A stretch of 64,000 nt of DNA from Bacillus_BD sp963708895. Lineage in GTDB: Bacteria > Bacillota > Bacilli > Bacillales > Cytobacillaceae. The position numbers were made by a program, and so were the translations under genes. Positions 37,549-45,219 of the stretch are shown here, piece by piece. The stretch lies in assembly GCA_963708895.1 (NCBI GenBank), contig CAVPUE010000002.1:682001-746000 (forward strand). The letters run 5' to 3'. Under the pieces are notes generated by a model. That model made no database searches, was not told the origin of the DNA, and worked only from the letters and a program-made list of their open reading frames with translations. Each line of letters begins with the position of its first letter. Position 1 is the first letter of the stretch.

Positions 37549-37580
37549 AAAAGGAGCTTGTTTAACAGGCTCCTTTAATT
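37549..37580 (+). terminator. Second hairpin between rplS and lepB
   Basis: AAAGGAGC and GCTCCTTT pair outside and TGTT with AACA inside. It is flanked by A-rich and T-rich ends and lies 109 nt before lepB; it could act as a second terminator. Confidence 0.55.
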
Positions 37581-37688
37581 ATTTCAATTTTGATTAAAAA
37601 TAATGTAAAATGACATTATATGCAAATGACTGTGTCAAAATGTATTGATTTTAATATTTAAATCTATCAATGATTGGTGGGGGAACTG

Positions 37689-38243
37689 TTGGCAAAGAAA
37701 AAAAATGAACTTTGGGAATGGATTAAAGCACTTGTAGTAGCTGTTTTATTAGCTGCCGTTATACGCTATTTCTTTTTTGCTCCAATTGTAGTGGATGGTT
37801 TGTCGATGATGCCGACTTTAAATGACCAGGACAGAATGATTGTAAATAAATTTAGTTACCAAATTGGTGAACCAGATAGATTTGATATTATTGTATTTCA
37901 TGCACCGGAAAATAAGGATTATATTAAACGTGTTATAGGTCTGCCTGGAGACACGGTTGAGTATAAAGATGATATTCTATATGTGAATGGAAAAGCATTT
38001 GAGGAACCTTATTTGGAAGAGTTGAAAAATGATGAAATATTAGATGGTCCTCTAACAGAACCATTTACACTTAAAGAGAAAATTGGACAAGAGACCGTTC
38101 CTGAGGGTGAACTGTTTGTAATGGGAGATAATCGACGTTTCAGTAAAGATAGTAGGCATATTGGTACGGTACCAATGGAAGAGGTACTTGGAAAAACAAG
38201 CCTTGTTTACTGGCCTATCGAAGAAATAGGAATAGCAAAATAG
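37689..38243 (+). CDS. lepB: Type I signal peptidase
   Basis: This membrane-anchored serine protease removes signal peptides from secreted proteins. The 184-residue protein has one N-terminal membrane helix (about 13-35; ALVVAVLLAAVIRYFFFAP). The catalytic Ser is in DGLSMMPTL and the catalytic Lys in DYIKRVIGLPGD. GDNRRFSKDSRHIG is the box E signature. The TTG start at 37689 lies 5 nt after GGTGGGGG; an in-frame start at 37674 would overlap it. It sits between rplS and rbgA. Confidence 0.93.
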   Translation: MAKKKNELWEWIKALVVAVLLAAVIRYFFFAPIVVDGLSMMPTLNDQDRMIVNKFSYQIGEPDRFDIIVFHAPENKDYIKRVIGLPGDTVEYKDDILYVNGKAFEEPYLEELKNDEILDGPLTEPFTLKEKIGQETVPEGELFVMGDNRRFSKDSRHIGTVPMEEVLGKTSLVYWPIEEIGIAK

Positions 38244-38258
38244 AAGGAGGAATCGTTT

Positions 38259-39104
38259 TTGACAATTCAATGGTTTCCCGGACATATGGCAAAAGCAAGA
38301 AGACAGGTAACAGAAAAGCTCAAATTAATTGATATCATTTTTGAATTGGTTGATGCTAGACTTCCTCTATCATCTAGAAATCCAATGATTGATGAAATTA
38401 TCCAGCATAAACCAAGGTTAGTACTGTTAAACAAAGCTGATATGGCTGATAAACAAGTAACAAAAGAATGGATTCATTATTTTCAGGAAAAAAATATTAC
38501 AGCACTTGCTATTAATTCACATACTGGGACTGGAATGAAAGAAATTGTTACAGCGGCTCAAGGGATACTAGCGGAAAAATTCGAACGTTATAAGGCAAGA
38601 GGTGCGAAGCCTGGGGCGATCAGGGCGATGATTGTCGGTATTCCGAATGTCGGTAAATCAACGTTAATTAACCGATTGGCAAAGAAAAATATTGCTAAAA
38701 CTGGTAATACACCAGGTGTAACAAAGGCTCAGCAGTGGATCAAGGTTGGGAAAGAACTTGAACTTTTAGACACACCTGGAATACTATGGCCTAAATTTGA
38801 GGATCAGGAAGTTGGACAAAAGCTAGCTTTAACGGGTGCCATAAAAGATGCTGTGTTAAATCTAGAAGATGTAGCCCTGTTTGGGATTAATTTCCTAGAA
38901 GAAAAGTATCCTGCTCGGTTAAAGGATTGGTTAAAAATAGAAGGGGAATTGCCTCAAGATACCGTGGAAAAATTTGATCTCATTGGGGAGAAAAAGGGTC
39001 TCTTTATGGGGAATCGCGAAATTGATTATGATAAAGTGACTAATTTAATTATCCGCGACATACGTAATGAAAAGTTTGGACCGCTTTCACTAGAAAGACC
39101 ATAG
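38259..39104 (+). CDS. rbgA: Ribosome biogenesis GTPase RbgA (YlqF)
   Basis: RbgA is needed for late 50S assembly and acts with L6. The 281-residue protein starts at TTG after AAGGAGG, with TIQWFPGHMAKARR. Circularly permuted GTPase motifs follow in order: NKADM (G4), GIPNVGKSTLINRLA (G1), DTPGILWPKFED (G3). The C-terminal ANTAR-like RNA-binding region ends the protein. Confidence 0.96.
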   Translation: MTIQWFPGHMAKARRQVTEKLKLIDIIFELVDARLPLSSRNPMIDEIIQHKPRLVLLNKADMADKQVTKEWIHYFQEKNITALAINSHTGTGMKEIVTAAQGILAEKFERYKARGAKPGAIRAMIVGIPNVGKSTLINRLAKKNIAKTGNTPGVTKAQQWIKVGKELELLDTPGILWPKFEDQEVGQKLALTGAIKDAVLNLEDVALFGINFLEEKYPARLKDWLKIEGELPQDTVEKFDLIGEKKGLFMGNREIDYDKVTNLIIRDIRNEKFGPLSLERP

Positions 39105-39115
39105 AAAGTGGTTTT

Positions 39116-39161
39116 ATCATCATCTTTGTTAGTAGTTTAGACATACATCAAAGATGATGAT
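39116..39161 (+). other. Perfect 13-bp inverted repeat between rbgA and rnhB
   Basis: ATCATCATCTTTG (39116-39128) and CAAAGATGATGAT (39149-39161) are exact inverted repeats around a 20-nt loop. No T tract follows; the rnhB ribosome binding site begins 5 nt later. It could be an RNA processing or stability element rather than a terminator. Confidence 0.7.
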
Positions 39162-39179
39162 TGGATAGGAGTTTTTAAA

Positions 39180-39950
39180 TTGGGATTAACGATTAAGGAA
39201 ATTGAAGAAAATTTAACAAAAATAGATAATCCAAATGATGACTTTGTTCAAGCTCTTTTACAAGATGAACGTAAAGGGGTTCAAGTCCTGTTACAAAAGT
39301 GGTTACGTCATCAAGAAAATCAAAAATGGCAGCATGAGAAATTTCTAGACATGATGGTCTATGAGCGAAAATTTTCAAAAGAAGGGTATCGATACATAGC
39401 AGGTATTGATGAAGTCGGAAGAGGTCCTTTAGCTGGTCCAGTTGTAGCTGCAGCTGTCATTTTACCTTCCGATATTTATTTACCTGGCATTGATGATTCA
39501 AAGAAGTTAACGGAAAGCAAGCGAGAACAGTATTATGCGGAAATTAAAGAAAAAGCGATTGCGATAGGAATTGGGATCATCGACAACGATGAAATTGATG
39601 CAGTGAATATCTTAAATGCAACGAAAAAAGCAATGTTACAAGCTCTACAACAGTTAACCCCGAAGCCCGACTTTCTGTTAATTGATGCTGTAAAGCTTGA
39701 TACACCCTACCCTACGGAATCGATTATTAAAGGTGATAGTCTATCTGTATCCATCGCCTGCGCATCCATTATCGCTAAAGTTACTCGAGACCGTATGTTA
39801 AAAGAGTATGACGAAAAATATCCAGGCTATGGGTTTGCAAATAATTCGGGATACGGTACAAAGGAACATTTAGATGGGCTAAAATTAAATGGAATTACAC
39901 CCATACATCGAAAAAGTTTTGCACCTATTAAAGATTACCTAACTAAGTGA
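39180..39950 (+). CDS. rnhB: Ribonuclease HII
   Basis: RNase HII cuts RNA in RNA-DNA hybrids and removes misincorporated ribonucleotides. The 256-residue protein starts at TTG after ATAGGAG. A helical N-terminal extension (about 1-70) is followed by the catalytic GIDEVGRGPLAGPVVAAAV, LIDAVKL and ASIIAKVTRDRMLKEY. All expected acidic residues are present. Confidence 0.95.
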   Translation: MGLTIKEIEENLTKIDNPNDDFVQALLQDERKGVQVLLQKWLRHQENQKWQHEKFLDMMVYERKFSKEGYRYIAGIDEVGRGPLAGPVVAAAVILPSDIYLPGIDDSKKLTESKREQYYAEIKEKAIAIGIGIIDNDEIDAVNILNATKKAMLQALQQLTPKPDFLLIDAVKLDTPYPTESIIKGDSLSVSIACASIIAKVTRDRMLKEYDEKYPGYGFANNSGYGTKEHLDGLKLNGITPIHRKSFAPIKDYLTK

Positions 39951-39960
39951 AGGTGAAATG

Positions 39961-41277
39961 ATGAACATTTTAAGTAAACTGCTTACAGGGATGAATAGCG
40001 ATACATCATCCATACATTCTAAAATGACCTTTCAACCAGGGCAAATCCTAAATGGGAAAATCATCAAACTTTTTCCAAATGGGATTGCCTCATTACAAGT
40101 TGGTTCCCAAAAAATGGTAGCACAGCTTGAAGCTTCACTGGATGTTAAACATCGATACTGGTTTCAAGTTCAGCCAGGAGATGGAAAGGTAAAACTAAAG
40201 GTAATTGGAATTGTACCTGAAAGTCGTTCGTCACAAGATGGTACCCCTATCACTGGGTTAATGAATGAACTTTCGATTTCAACAAAAGATGTAAAAGAGG
40301 AAACGATACGTTTTTTTTTAAAAGAACAACTTCCGATCAATAAGGAAATTATTCAGAGCAGTGCAGGGTTTTTAAAAGAATCAAATTCTTTACAGGATGG
40401 GCATGAAGCGATCAAATTAATACTGCAAAGGCAATTACCCATGACAAAAGAAACGTTTCGTGCGATATTATCCGCTTTAGATGATCAAGCATCGATAACC
40501 CACTTAATGGATCACTTAAGTGACACTTTACAAAAAGGACCTTTATCGACTAACACATCCAAATTGCTCCATGTTTTACAAACATTAATGAGTTCTGAAA
40601 TGAATATTGATCATACACTAGCAGGTGAAACTAAACATAATAAAGGTCAATTATTAAATGTATCAGATATATTTAAACAAGCCATTAGTACTATTGGTTA
40701 TTCCTATGAAAATAGTGTGATACAGCATATGGAGCAACGGAACAAAGAATTTGATAAGGATATGGTTTTGAAACCATTGTTAATTGATTTCTTAAAGGAA
40801 AACCCCCAAGAGTCAGCTAAAATAACCGCTGAAAAGTTATTAGATAAAATAACTGGACTGCAACTATTAGGTCAGGAATCAAGTCCTGTTCTACAGCAAG
40901 TTGTCCAAATTCCCATTAATATACAAAGTAAAATGGTTGATTTAACTCTCCAATGGAATGGGAGAAGGAAAGCAAATAGTAATGAAATTGACCCCGCCTT
41001 TTGTAGGGTTTTATTTTATTTAGAACTTGAAACCCTGCAAGAAACTTTTGTTGATATGCAAGTGCAGAATCGAATTATTACCATAACGGTTATGAATGAA
41101 AATCAGAATTTAAGTATGCTTGCAAAACCCCTCATTTCGAATTTGAAAGAAGGGCTAGATTCATTGAATTATACTTTATCAAATGTACATTTTACGAATT
41201 TATCAACTGTTCAAGAAAAAAAATCTCCAACACTATTAAATAATAGTCACTATTCGGGAGTTGATTTGCGAATATGA
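39961..41277 (+). CDS. ylqG: YlqG, FliK-like protein of unknown function
   Basis: This 438-residue protein starts at ATG 39961 or 39958 (the first ATG is too close to AAGGTGA). The N-terminus has a small beta-rich segment (LNGKIIKLFPNGIASLQVG). The last 100 residues (VLFYLELETLQETFVDMQV, then ISNLKEGLDSLNYTLSNVHF) follow the spacing of the Flg_hook C-terminal domain of FliK. It overlaps ylqH, an FlhB C-domain protein, by ATGA. A role in flagellar-type export is inferred from these two facts only. Confidence 0.8.
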   Translation: MNILSKLLTGMNSDTSSIHSKMTFQPGQILNGKIIKLFPNGIASLQVGSQKMVAQLEASLDVKHRYWFQVQPGDGKVKLKVIGIVPESRSSQDGTPITGLMNELSISTKDVKEETIRFFLKEQLPINKEIIQSSAGFLKESNSLQDGHEAIKLILQRQLPMTKETFRAILSALDDQASITHLMDHLSDTLQKGPLSTNTSKLLHVLQTLMSSEMNIDHTLAGETKHNKGQLLNVSDIFKQAISTIGYSYENSVIQHMEQRNKEFDKDMVLKPLLIDFLKENPQESAKITAEKLLDKITGLQLLGQESSPVLQQVVQIPINIQSKMVDLTLQWNGRRKANSNEIDPAFCRVLFYLELETLQETFVDMQVQNRIITITVMNENQNLSMLAKPLISNLKEGLDSLNYTLSNVHFTNLSTVQEKKSPTLLNNSHYSGVDLRI

Positions 41278-41558
41278 GTGATGAGCACATGAAAAAGAGA
41301 AAAGCCGTTGCTTTAAGTTATGATGATCAAAAAATGCCAGCCCCTGTTGTGGTTGCAAAAGGAAAAGGAGATATCGCACAACGAATCGTCGAACAAGCCC
41401 AAAAATATGATATTCCGATTCAGGAAGACCCATCCCTTGTTGAATTGTTAAGTCAGATTAATCTTAATCAGCAAATACCAGAAGAACTATTTAAGGTAGT
41501 AGCTGAAGTATTTGCTTTTATTTATCGCTTAGATCGACAATCAACCAAAAAGGACTGA
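41274..41558 (+). CDS. ylqH: YlqH, FlhB C-terminal-domain-like protein (FhlB/FlhX type)
   Basis: The 94-residue protein is a free-standing copy of the FlhB cytoplasmic domain: AVALSYDDQKMPAPVVVAKG, IAQRIVEQAQKYDIPIQED and FKVVAEVFAFIYRLDR. The NPTH autocleavage motif is absent and the sequence starts about where the cleaved FlhB-CC fragment would begin. Small proteins of this type can stand in for the FlhB C domain in Helicobacter pylori. Translationally coupled to ylqG. Confidence 0.9.
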   Translation: MSDEHMKKRKAVALSYDDQKMPAPVVVAKGKGDIAQRIVEQAQKYDIPIQEDPSLVELLSQINLNQQIPEELFKVVAEVFAFIYRLDRQSTKKD

Positions 41559-41598
41559 AAAAAGAATGGAAAAGTATTAAAATATAATGCCACAAAAT

Positions 41599-41612
41599 TG
41601 TAAACGCTTACA
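41599..41612 (+). promoter_or_regulatory. Perfect cre site (CcpA operator) upstream of sucCD
   Basis: TGTAAACGCTTACA is a fully palindromic match to the cre consensus. It lies 192 nt before sucC. Promoter assignment is unclear: TATACT at 41662-41667 could be a -10, which would put cre upstream of the promoter, or TTGTAA overlapping cre could be a -35. Carbon control of sucCD by CcpA is inferred. Confidence 0.75.
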
Positions 41613-41803
41613 GAATACATAATTTTAAAATAATTTGAAAAAATGAATATTTTCGATTCGTTATACTAGACAAGTTCCTTTTTCTTCATATAAAATGAAG
41701 GCGCAGTATATTTTTACTAAAGAGAATAGTATAAATATTCTGATTATGAAAGTCTAGCAAAAAATGACTGCTACTTTCAAATAGTTTAGTAGGAGGATGG
41801 GTA

Positions 41804-42964
41804 ATGAATATTCATGAGTACCAAGGGAAAGAAATCCTCAGAAAATACGGGGTATCAGTTCCAAATGGAAAGGTTGCTTTTACAGTAGAAGAGGCGGTCG
41901 AAGCGGCAAAGGAACTTGGAACTGAAGTTTGCGTTGTTAAAGCACAAATTCATGCGGGCGGAAGAGGAAAAGCTGGTGGTGTTAAAGTAGCTAAAAATTT
42001 GGAAGAAGTTCGTACATATGCGAATGAAATCCTAGGTAAAACGCTTGTTACACATCAAACAGGTCCCGAGGGTAAAGAAGTCAAACGCTTATTAATCGAG
42101 GAAGGCTGTGATATTAAAAAAGAATATTACGTTGGTCTTGTCTTAGATCGAGCAACGTCTCGTGTCGTTTTAATGGCATCTGAAGAGGGCGGAACTGAAA
42201 TCGAGGAAGTAGCAGCAAATACTCCAGAGAAAATCTTCAAAGAGGAAATTGATCCTGTTATTGGATTAATGCCATACCAAGCTCGTCGAATTGCTTTTAA
42301 TATTAATATTCCACATGATTTAGTGAATCAGGCTGTCAAATTTATGATTGGACTTTACAATGCATACATTGAGAAAGATTGTTCAATCGCTGAGATTAAT
42401 CCATTAGTCGTAACAGGTGATGGTAAAGTAATGGCTTTGGATGCTAAATTAAATTTTGATTCAAATGCCTTGTATAGACAAAAAGATATTGTTGAATATA
42501 GAGACCTTGAGGAAGAAGATCCGAAAGAAATCGAAGCATCTAAATATGATTTAAGCTATATTTCACTTGATGGAAATATTGGTTGTATGGTTAATGGTGC
42601 TGGGCTTGCGATGTCAACGATGGATATTATTAAACATTATGGTGGCGATCCCGCTAACTTTTTAGATGTTGGGGGCGGTGCGACTGCTGAAAAGGTGACA
42701 GAAGCTTTTAAAATTATCCTTTCTGATGCAAATGTCAAAGGAATCTTTGTTAATATTTTTGGTGGAATTATGAAATGTGACGTGATCGCAGAAGGTGTTG
42801 TAGCAGCTGCAAAACAAGTCGGATTACAAGTACCACTTGTTGTTCGTTTAGAAGGAACAAATGTTGATTTAGGTAAAAAGATTCTGAATGAATCTGGATT
42901 AAATATTGTTTCTGCTGAATCAATGGCAGATGGTGCAGAAAGAATCGTTTCACTAGTTAAATAG
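41804..42964 (+). CDS. sucC: Succinyl-CoA synthetase beta subunit (ADP-forming)
   Basis: With SucD it converts succinyl-CoA to succinate while making ATP in the citric acid cycle. The 386-residue protein begins MNIHEYQGKEILRKYGV and has an ATP-grasp domain (VVKAQIHAGGRGKAGGVK) and a C-terminal CoA-ligase domain (DVGGGATAEKVTEAF, FVNIFGGIMKCDVIAEGVV). AGGAGGATG precedes the start. SucD follows after 15 bp. Confidence 0.97.
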   Translation: MNIHEYQGKEILRKYGVSVPNGKVAFTVEEAVEAAKELGTEVCVVKAQIHAGGRGKAGGVKVAKNLEEVRTYANEILGKTLVTHQTGPEGKEVKRLLIEEGCDIKKEYYVGLVLDRATSRVVLMASEEGGTEIEEVAANTPEKIFKEEIDPVIGLMPYQARRIAFNINIPHDLVNQAVKFMIGLYNAYIEKDCSIAEINPLVVTGDGKVMALDAKLNFDSNALYRQKDIVEYRDLEEEDPKEIEASKYDLSYISLDGNIGCMVNGAGLAMSTMDIIKHYGGDPANFLDVGGGATAEKVTEAFKIILSDANVKGIFVNIFGGIMKCDVIAEGVVAAAKQVGLQVPLVVRLEGTNVDLGKKILNESGLNIVSAESMADGAERIVSLVK

Positions 42965-42979
42965 GAAAGGAGAATCATT

Positions 42980-43883
42980 GTGAGCGTATTTATTAATCAA
43001 GACACAAAAGTGATTGTTCAAGGAATTACAGGCTCTACAGCCCTTTTTCATACAGTACAAATGCTTGAATATGGTACAAAGATTGTTGGAGGAACATCAC
43101 CTGGTAAGGGTGGTCAAGAAGTTGAGGGAGTACCTGTTTTCAATACAGTGAAAGAAGCGGTTGATGCAACAGGTGCGGTGGCTTCTGTTATTTATGTTCC
43201 TGCCCCATTTGCTGCAGATGCTATTATTGAAGCAGTTGATGCAGAATTAGATTTAGCTATTTGTATTACAGAGCATATTCCTAGTATTGGATATGGTAAA
43301 AGTAAAACGTTATATGGAAGGGAAGAAAACAAGACTAATTGGTCCGAACTGTCCGGGTGTTATTTCTGCGGATGAATGCAAAATTGGGATCATGCCTGGT
43401 TACATTCACAAGAAAGGTCATGTAGGGGTTGTTTCTCGTTCGGGTACATTAACATATGAGGCTGTTCATCAATTAACACAAGCAGGTATTGGCCAAACAA
43501 CTGCAGTTGGTATCGGTGGGGACCCTGTTAATGGGACTAACTTTATCGATGTATTGCAAGCATTTAATGAAGATCCAGAAACGGAAGCTGTTATCATGAT
43601 AGGTGAAATTGGCGGAACTGCCGAAGAAGAAGCTGCAGAGTGGGTTAAAGCAAATATGACGAAACCAGTAGTAGGATTCATTGGTGGTCGTACTGCGCCT
43701 CCAGGAAAGCGTATGGGCCATGCTGGTGCGATTATTTCAGGTGGTAAAGGGACTGCTGATGAAAAAATTCGCATCATGAATGAATGTGGGATTAAAGTGG
43801 CGGATACACCTTCTGTAATGGGAGAAACATTAATATCTGTTTTAAAAGAAAAAGGATTATATGAAAAATGTAAAACACATTAA
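42980..43883 (+). pseudogene. sucD: Succinyl-CoA synthetase alpha subunit, one frameshift
   Basis: SucD carries the phosphorylated His and binds CoA. It starts at GTG 42980 after AAAGGAG (SVFINQDTKVIVQGITGS). An extra A at about 43283 (CCTAGTATTGG) changes frame and leads to a stop at 43375; removing it gives HIPVLDMVKVKRYMEGKKTR and 300 residues, the B. subtilis length. GPNCPGVIS and the active-site His in GAIISGGKGTADEK-type context (GHAGAIISGGKG) are intact. Sequencing error is the likely cause. Confidence 0.9.
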
Positions 43884-43897
43884 TATGGTTTTGATAG

Positions 43898-43940
43898 GGT
43901 AAAGTCTCTCGTTCTAGAGAGGCTTATTTCCCTTTTCTCA
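43898..43940 (+). terminator. Terminator after sucD
   Basis: GGGTAAAGTCTCTC pairs with GAGAGGCTTATTTCCC (small internal mismatch) around GTTCTA and is followed by TTTTCTC. Confidence 0.75.
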
Positions 43941-44004
43941 GGTATTTCACCTGAACAGCTAAGAAAATATAAATAGCCATAAATAGGCAAATGGAGGTTT
44001 CATT

Positions 44005-44874
44005 ATGAATGAATTTAAAATAAGGCTCGCCCATCTACATCATTGTAGAGGGATAAGTTGGGATCTCATCTATACCATCCTCAAACAAGATCCTCAATTA
44101 CAAAATCTTTATAGTCATTCGATAAACAGACTTATTTCTACGAAATCATCCTCTACAACCATTCTTAATGATTTGCACTCTACAATCATTCGAAACAATA
44201 TCTTACAATATGAAAATTTCAATACTAAGATTACAACTATCTTTGATCCTGAATATCCACCTATATTACGTGAAACGTATAAACCGCCTTTGGTGCTTTA
44301 TTCGCAAGGGGATCTACGTTTATTAACGATGGAAAGGCTCTTAGCGGTTGTGGGTTCAAGATTAGCAACATATTATGGTAAGAAAACGATTGAAATGCTA
44401 TTTCCGCCTTTAGTACAACAAAAATATATCATTGTAAGTGGGTTGGCTTCAGGTATAGATACGTATGCGCATGTAACGGCCTTAAAGTTAAAAGGACGAA
44501 CAATAGGTGTGATAGCAGGAGGTTTTGAACATCTATATCCGAAAGAAAATATTCCACTCGCACAAGAAATGATGAAAAGTCAATTAGTCATTTCAGAATA
44601 TCCACCAAATACGAAACCACAAAAATGGCATTTTCCAATGCGTAATCGAATTATTGCCGGAATTAGCCATGGTACGTTAGTCGTGGAGGCTAAAAAGAGG
44701 AGTGGTTCACTTATTACCGCCAATTACGCTGTTCATGAGGGGAGAGAGGTGTTTGCTGTACCAGGTCCTATTTCTAACCCCTGTTCGTTAGGGACCAATG
44801 AATTGATCCAACAGGGAGCTAAGTTGGTACTTTCTGCAGACGATATTATCAATGAATTAAATAATTGGTCTTAA
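44005..44874 (+). CDS. dprA: DNA-processing protein DprA
   Basis: DprA loads RecA on incoming single-stranded DNA in natural transformation. The 289-residue protein has a helical N-terminal region (about 1-105) and a Rossmann-like core with AVVGSRLATYYG, IVSGLASGIDTYAHVTAL, GVIAGGFEHLYPKEN, HFPMRNRIIAGIS and RSGSLITANYAVHEGREVFA. GGAGG precedes the ATG. The place between sucD and topA is conserved (older name smf). Confidence 0.95.
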   Translation: MNEFKIRLAHLHHCRGISWDLIYTILKQDPQLQNLYSHSINRLISTKSSSTTILNDLHSTIIRNNILQYENFNTKITTIFDPEYPPILRETYKPPLVLYSQGDLRLLTMERLLAVVGSRLATYYGKKTIEMLFPPLVQQKYIIVSGLASGIDTYAHVTALKLKGRTIGVIAGGFEHLYPKENIPLAQEMMKSQLVISEYPPNTKPQKWHFPMRNRIIAGISHGTLVVEAKKRSGSLITANYAVHEGREVFAVPGPISNPCSLGTNELIQQGAKLVLSADDIINELNNWS

Positions 44875-44990
44875 TTGTCATTTTGAGTGATAATATGAAG
44901 ATAAACTAATCTTAATTATGCTTCATTTAACGAACCTTTTATAAAATATAAGATAAAATGGTTGAAATTATTTACAAACTGTTATACATT

Positions 44991-45020
44991 TTGCAACATA
45001 AGCAAAAGAATTGTTATAAT
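44991..45020 (+). promoter_or_regulatory. Promoter candidate upstream of topA
   Basis: TTGCAA (44991-44996), 18 nt, then a perfect TATAAT (45015-45020) preceded by TGT, an extended -10. The transcript would have a leader of about 190 nt before topA. Confidence 0.65.
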
Positions 45021-45032
45021 GACAACTTTTGC

Positions 45033-45046
45033 TGAAAACGTTTACG
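45033..45046 (+). promoter_or_regulatory. cre-like site downstream of the first topA promoter
   Basis: TGAAAACGTTTACG matches the cre consensus except at the last base. It starts about 12 nt after the TATAAT, a position at which bound CcpA would block initiation or elongation. No CcpA control of topA is known to me. Confidence 0.4.
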
Positions 45047-45117
45047 AATAGGTTGTTATTTAACGAAAAAAGCAGAGATAAAATCCATAATATGATCATG
45101 ATTGTTTTATTTATTAT

Positions 45118-45147
45118 TTGACAGATAGGTTAGAAATGGATAATAAT
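45118..45147 (+). promoter_or_regulatory. Second possible topA promoter
   Basis: A perfect TTGACA (45118-45123) is followed after 18 nt by AATAAT (or after 15 nt by GATAAT). It lies about 75 nt before the topA start. The rest of the 345-bp dprA-topA gap shows nothing coding. Confidence 0.5.
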
Positions 45148-45219
45148 AATGAATATTTTAAGGTTATTGTAAAATTTTTGAATATAGTGGATATAATCCC
45201 TCTTGAGGAGGACTTTTGA

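Noticed and set aside
43260..43380. Programmed frameshift in sucD
   Set aside because: CCTAGTATTGG has no slippery run or downstream pseudoknot, and sucD is in one frame in related bacteria.
44875..45219. Riboswitch or small RNA in the dprA-topA gap
   Set aside because: I could see promoters and a cre-like site but no known aptamer core or stable structured block.
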